Below, piece by piece: positions 51,054 through 53,351 of a stretch of 53,351 bases of DNA. The translations under genes were made by a program, and so were the position numbers. Below the pieces are notes generated by a model. That model was not told the DNA's origin. It worked only from the letters and a program-made list of their open reading frames with translations, and searched no databases. Source of the stretch: Anaerolineae bacterium (GTDB lineage: Bacteria > Chloroflexota > Anaerolineae > JAFGEY01); the NCBI GenBank assembly GCA_016783145.1, contig JADHXD010000011.1, forward strand, positions 1 to 53,351. Reading direction: 5' to 3'. The stretch's first letter is position 1. Every line of letters starts with the position of its first letter.

Positions 51054-53102
51054 ATGACGACGAAAGGCCCTCTTTTGAAGAGAGATGCTTTGCCGGCTGT
51101 GATCTCGCTGACCGCGGTACTGACACTCGCAGCCCTGCTCCGTCTCTGGAACCTGGAGGCCACAGAGTTCAAATTCGACGAAGCCAGGGTCTGCAGCCTG
51201 GCAGCGCAGTTTGTGGACAGCGGTGTCCCGCCGGTGCGCGGAATGGGCTCCTCGATCGGCGTGGACAACCCGCCTCTGGCCATCTACCTGATGAGCCTGC
51301 CTGTGCTGCTCAGCCGGGATCCGCTGGTCGCCACAGCGTACGTAGCCCTGCTCAACGTCGCCGCCGTTGGGGGATGCTACTGGCTGGGTAGGCGCTACTG
51401 GGGCCCTCAGGTCGGTGGGATATCGGCTGTGCTCCTCGCAGCCAGCCCGTGGGCCGTGTTCTACTCGCGCAAGGTGTGGGCCCAGGATCTGCTGCTGCCC
51501 TGGGTCATCCTCTTTTTCGCTTTCCTCCTCGCCTGGGTCGTGGAAGACCGGCACTGGGCATTGAGCGGGGCGATCCTCACCCTCGCCGCGCTTTCCCAGA
51601 TTCACCTGGCCGCACTGGCCTTTGCCCCCCTACTTGTGTGCGTCATCCTGGTCAGGTCGATCGCCCGCCTGCGGCGCCGGGAAGCGCCATGGCCGTGGAA
51701 GCCTCTCCTGGTCGGTCTCGGGGCCAGCGCGCTGTTGTACACGCCCTACCTCGTCTTTGATGCGCTGCATGGCTGGAACAACGCGCGCGCACTCCTCGCG
51801 GTGACTCAAGCCCCTGCCCAGTGGAGATGGGAGGCGATGCGCTTTGCCCTGCTGAACGTGGGGGGACGCGAGATTCACGCCCTGGCTGGAGCGGAGCGGT
51901 TTGGCGAGTTCCTGGATGGCATCATAAACCTGGCCTACTGGCCCGACCGCATTGAGGAAGGGCTGGTCGTCGTCAGCGCGGGATACCTCCTTCTGCGCTG
52001 GTGGCAAAGGCGCAGGGATCGCTGCCGATTCGGGCGCGACGGCGTGCTCCTGCTTTGGCTGAGCGTGCCCGTGCTCTCGTACCTCCGCTCCAGCTCACCC
52101 GTATACCCTCACTACCTGATCCCCCTCTACCCGGCACCCTACCTGGCCCTGGCGATCGCAGCGGTGGATGCCATCGGGGCCATCGCTCTCCCAAGAGGAC
52201 GACGGCTGGCCCGTGCCCTGGGCGCTCTCCTCCTCGTCGCGTTGATCGGCTGGCAGAGCTACCTTTCGCTCTCCATCCACGACTTTGTGGACCGGCACGA
52301 GACGCCCGGCGGGATGGGCACCCCGATCCGAGTCTACCGCCAGGTGCTGCAGAGGATCGCGAAATACGCCCAGGAGTGGGACAACCGGCAGGTGATCGTG
52401 CTCTGCCCAGGGGATGATCCCCGGATCGACGAGTGCCCGGCGGTGTACGACTTTATCGCCGGTCGCGCGTATGACCTCCGACTCGTGGACGGCAACGCAT
52501 CTCTGCTGTTCCCTCAGCGCGAGGGGGACACGCTGATCGTGCTCGCACCCGGAGAGAGCATCGCAGCCGTAGAGCTGCCCCGCCACGCCCAGGAGCTCCC
52601 GGAAGAGCGCGTGCCGCTGCGCGAGGGCGTGGGGTCGGTTCGCTTTTACAGGTTGGCAGCCGAGTACGTCCCTCAACCGCCGGTGGAACCCGCCGGCGCG
52701 CCGGCGCACCTGGCAAACGGGGTCTCTCTGCTCGGGTACGAACTGTCGGGCCCGCTCCGTCCAGATGAGACCGTGCGGTTGGCACTGTATTGGCGCATCG
52801 ATGCCCTTCCGGCAGACCCGCCAGCACAGGGGTACAGCTTTGCGAACCACCTGTTTGACGCCGATGGCCAGCGCTGCGGGCAGAAGGACGGCCCCGGCCA
52901 TCGCGTCGGCCTATGGCGGGCGGGAGATAGCGTGGTGAGCTGGTTTGACATCACCCTGTCCGCCGAGGCGGGCCCTCCCCCCTACCATCTGCGGATCGGG
53001 ATGTACGTCCACACTCCTCCCGACCAGTTCGTCACCATCCCTGTCCTCGATCTCGCGGGCCAGCCGGCTGCCCAGGCGGTCGAGTGGCTCACACTACAGT
53101 GA
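51054..53102 (+). CDS. GT39/ArnT-like membrane glycosyltransferase
   Basis: 682-residue membrane protein of the dolichyl-phosphate-mannose / ArnT-type glycosyltransferase superfamily. The first loop after TM1 has the acidic EFKFDEARVCSLA, matching the catalytic D/E pair of the family; about ten to twelve membrane segments follow (VISLTAVLTLAALLRLW, LLPWVILFFAFLLAWVV, LARALGALLLVALIGWQSYL). From about residue 430 a soluble domain of 250 residues extends, partly repeated beta-strands (LRPDETVRLALYWRID). It probably moves a sugar from a lipid carrier to surface protein or glycan. ATG 51054 is chosen because the longer frame to 51024 begins on the predicted transcription start. Confidence 0.82.
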   Translation: MTTKGPLLKRDALPAVISLTAVLTLAALLRLWNLEATEFKFDEARVCSLAAQFVDSGVPPVRGMGSSIGVDNPPLAIYLMSLPVLLSRDPLVATAYVALLNVAAVGGCYWLGRRYWGPQVGGISAVLLAASPWAVFYSRKVWAQDLLLPWVILFFAFLLAWVVEDRHWALSGAILTLAALSQIHLAALAFAPLLVCVILVRSIARLRRREAPWPWKPLLVGLGASALLYTPYLVFDALHGWNNARALLAVTQAPAQWRWEAMRFALLNVGGREIHALAGAERFGEFLDGIINLAYWPDRIEEGLVVVSAGYLLLRWWQRRRDRCRFGRDGVLLLWLSVPVLSYLRSSSPVYPHYLIPLYPAPYLALAIAAVDAIGAIALPRGRRLARALGALLLVALIGWQSYLSLSIHDFVDRHETPGGMGTPIRVYRQVLQRIAKYAQEWDNRQVIVLCPGDDPRIDECPAVYDFIAGRAYDLRLVDGNASLLFPQREGDTLIVLAPGESIAAVELPRHAQELPEERVPLREGVGSVRFYRLAAEYVPQPPVEPAGAPAHLANGVSLLGYELSGPLRPDETVRLALYWRIDALPADPPAQGYSFANHLFDADGQRCGQKDGPGHRVGLWRAGDSVVSWFDITLSAEAGPPPYHLRIGMYVHTPPDQFVTIPVLDLAGQPAAQAVEWLTLQ

Positions 53103-53109
53103 CCCGGAT

Positions 53110-53138
53110 TTGACCCCACCCGTGCCCGATGCTATAAT
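53110..53138 (+). promoter_or_regulatory. Promoter of lepA
   Basis: TTGACC (53110-53115), 17 bases, then a perfect TATAAT (53133-53138). Transcription should start near 53145, giving a leader of about 105 bases that contains the hairpin below. Confidence 0.8.
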
Positions 53139-53150
53139 CGGGCTGACAAG

Positions 53151-53220
53151 AAACCTGGTTTCACCCGTGCTGCAGCGCTCCCTGGATGGGAGCAGGCTGA
53201 GGGTGAGAGACCAGGTTTTT
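53151..53220 (+). terminator. Terminator-like leader hairpin before lepA
   Basis: AAACCTGG (53151-53158) pairs with CCAGGTTT (53211-53218) and TCACCC (53161-53166) with GGGTGA (53201-53206), with an inner hairpin GCTCCC / GGGAGC (53177-53193). Five T end the structure. Because it lies downstream of the promoter and upstream of the coding region, it may act as an attenuator. Its outer stem resembles the hairpin at 31575-31618. Confidence 0.6.
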
Positions 53221-53249
53221 GACAAGATCGCAGGTGAACGGACAACCGG

Positions 53250-53351
53250 ATGGACCCGAACCACATTCGCAATTTCTGCATTATCGCCCACATTGACCAC
53301 GGCAAGTCGACGCTGGCCGACCGCCTCCTGGAGCATACGGGCACCCTCACC
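53250..53351 (+). CDS. lepA: Elongation factor 4 (LepA), N-terminal part
   Basis: The first 34 codons only; the gene runs out of the window. [20 protein letters not shown] is the start of a translational GTPase with the P-loop AHIDHGKST, and the [20 protein letters not shown] wording is characteristic of LepA, which back-translocates or remodels stalled ribosomes. AGGTGA lies 13 bases before the ATG. It has its own strong promoter and a structured leader. Confidence 0.9.
   Translation, partial: MDPNHIRNFCIIAHIDHGKSTLADRLLEHTGTLT

Overview
The window is a high-GC bacterial chromosome segment that most resembles Chloroflexota (Anaerolineae/Caldilineae-like), probably from a metagenome. This is an inference. 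It rests on the high-GC coding style, the VEKVV-type charged linker after the lipobox of the oligopeptide-type binding protein, the large CHAT and TPR proteins, and bacterial -35/-10 promoters with TTGxxx/TATAAT and AGGAGG ribosome sites. I see no tRNA, rRNA, CRISPR array or prophage.

Layout. 1-1.3 kb (+): a dead IS1-like transposase gene split by a 145-base MITE with a target duplication. 1.4-3.2 kb (+): a DUF2064 glycosyltransferase and a radical SAM protein. 3.25-23.3 kb (-): from upstream to downstream, gyrB-gyrA with overlapping stop and start; then pth, an apparently active CHAT (caspase-like) protease, a CHAT-HEAT protein whose catalytic His and Cys positions are Tyr and Arg, a membrane TPR protein and mfd in one close-packed run behind a TATAAT promoter; then a barrel-like protein of unknown function and a Na/phosphate symporter. 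23.4-31.5 kb (+): a LacI regulator with its operator, a sugar-isomerase-like enzyme, a flavoprotein fused to a left-handed beta-helix domain behind a second copy of the same operator, a cysteine-cluster protein, glnS, a membrane acyltransferase, and a TusA-DsrE sulfur-carrier pair. 31.6-34 kb (-): a beta-oxidation pair (enoyl-CoA hydratase, 3-hydroxyacyl-CoA dehydrogenase) and a small protein. 34.1-46.2 kb (+): a rhamnoside-use locus: a decayed DeoR regulator, an oligopeptide/sugar ABC importer without its ATPases, two GH78 alpha-L-rhamnosidases, a URO-D-like protein, and relics of further GH78 and URO-D copies. 46.3-53.35 kb (+): rsmD, an Lrp/AsnC regulator fused to a receiver domain, three stand-alone receiver proteins interleaved with nuoE-nuoF, a GT39-type membrane glycosyltransferase, and the start of lepA behind a strong promoter and a terminator-like leader.

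The strongest candidates for undescribed biology are (i) the CHAT / pseudo-CHAT / membrane-TPR operon between pth and mfd, which looks like a protease-pseudoprotease signalling or defence system, and (ii) the Lrp-receiver fusion with a set of atypical receivers around NuoEF, which looks like a redox or NADH-linked regulatory module with no kinase in sight. The tandem decay of a URO-D/GH78 cassette and the two-operator LacI regulon are secondary points of interest.
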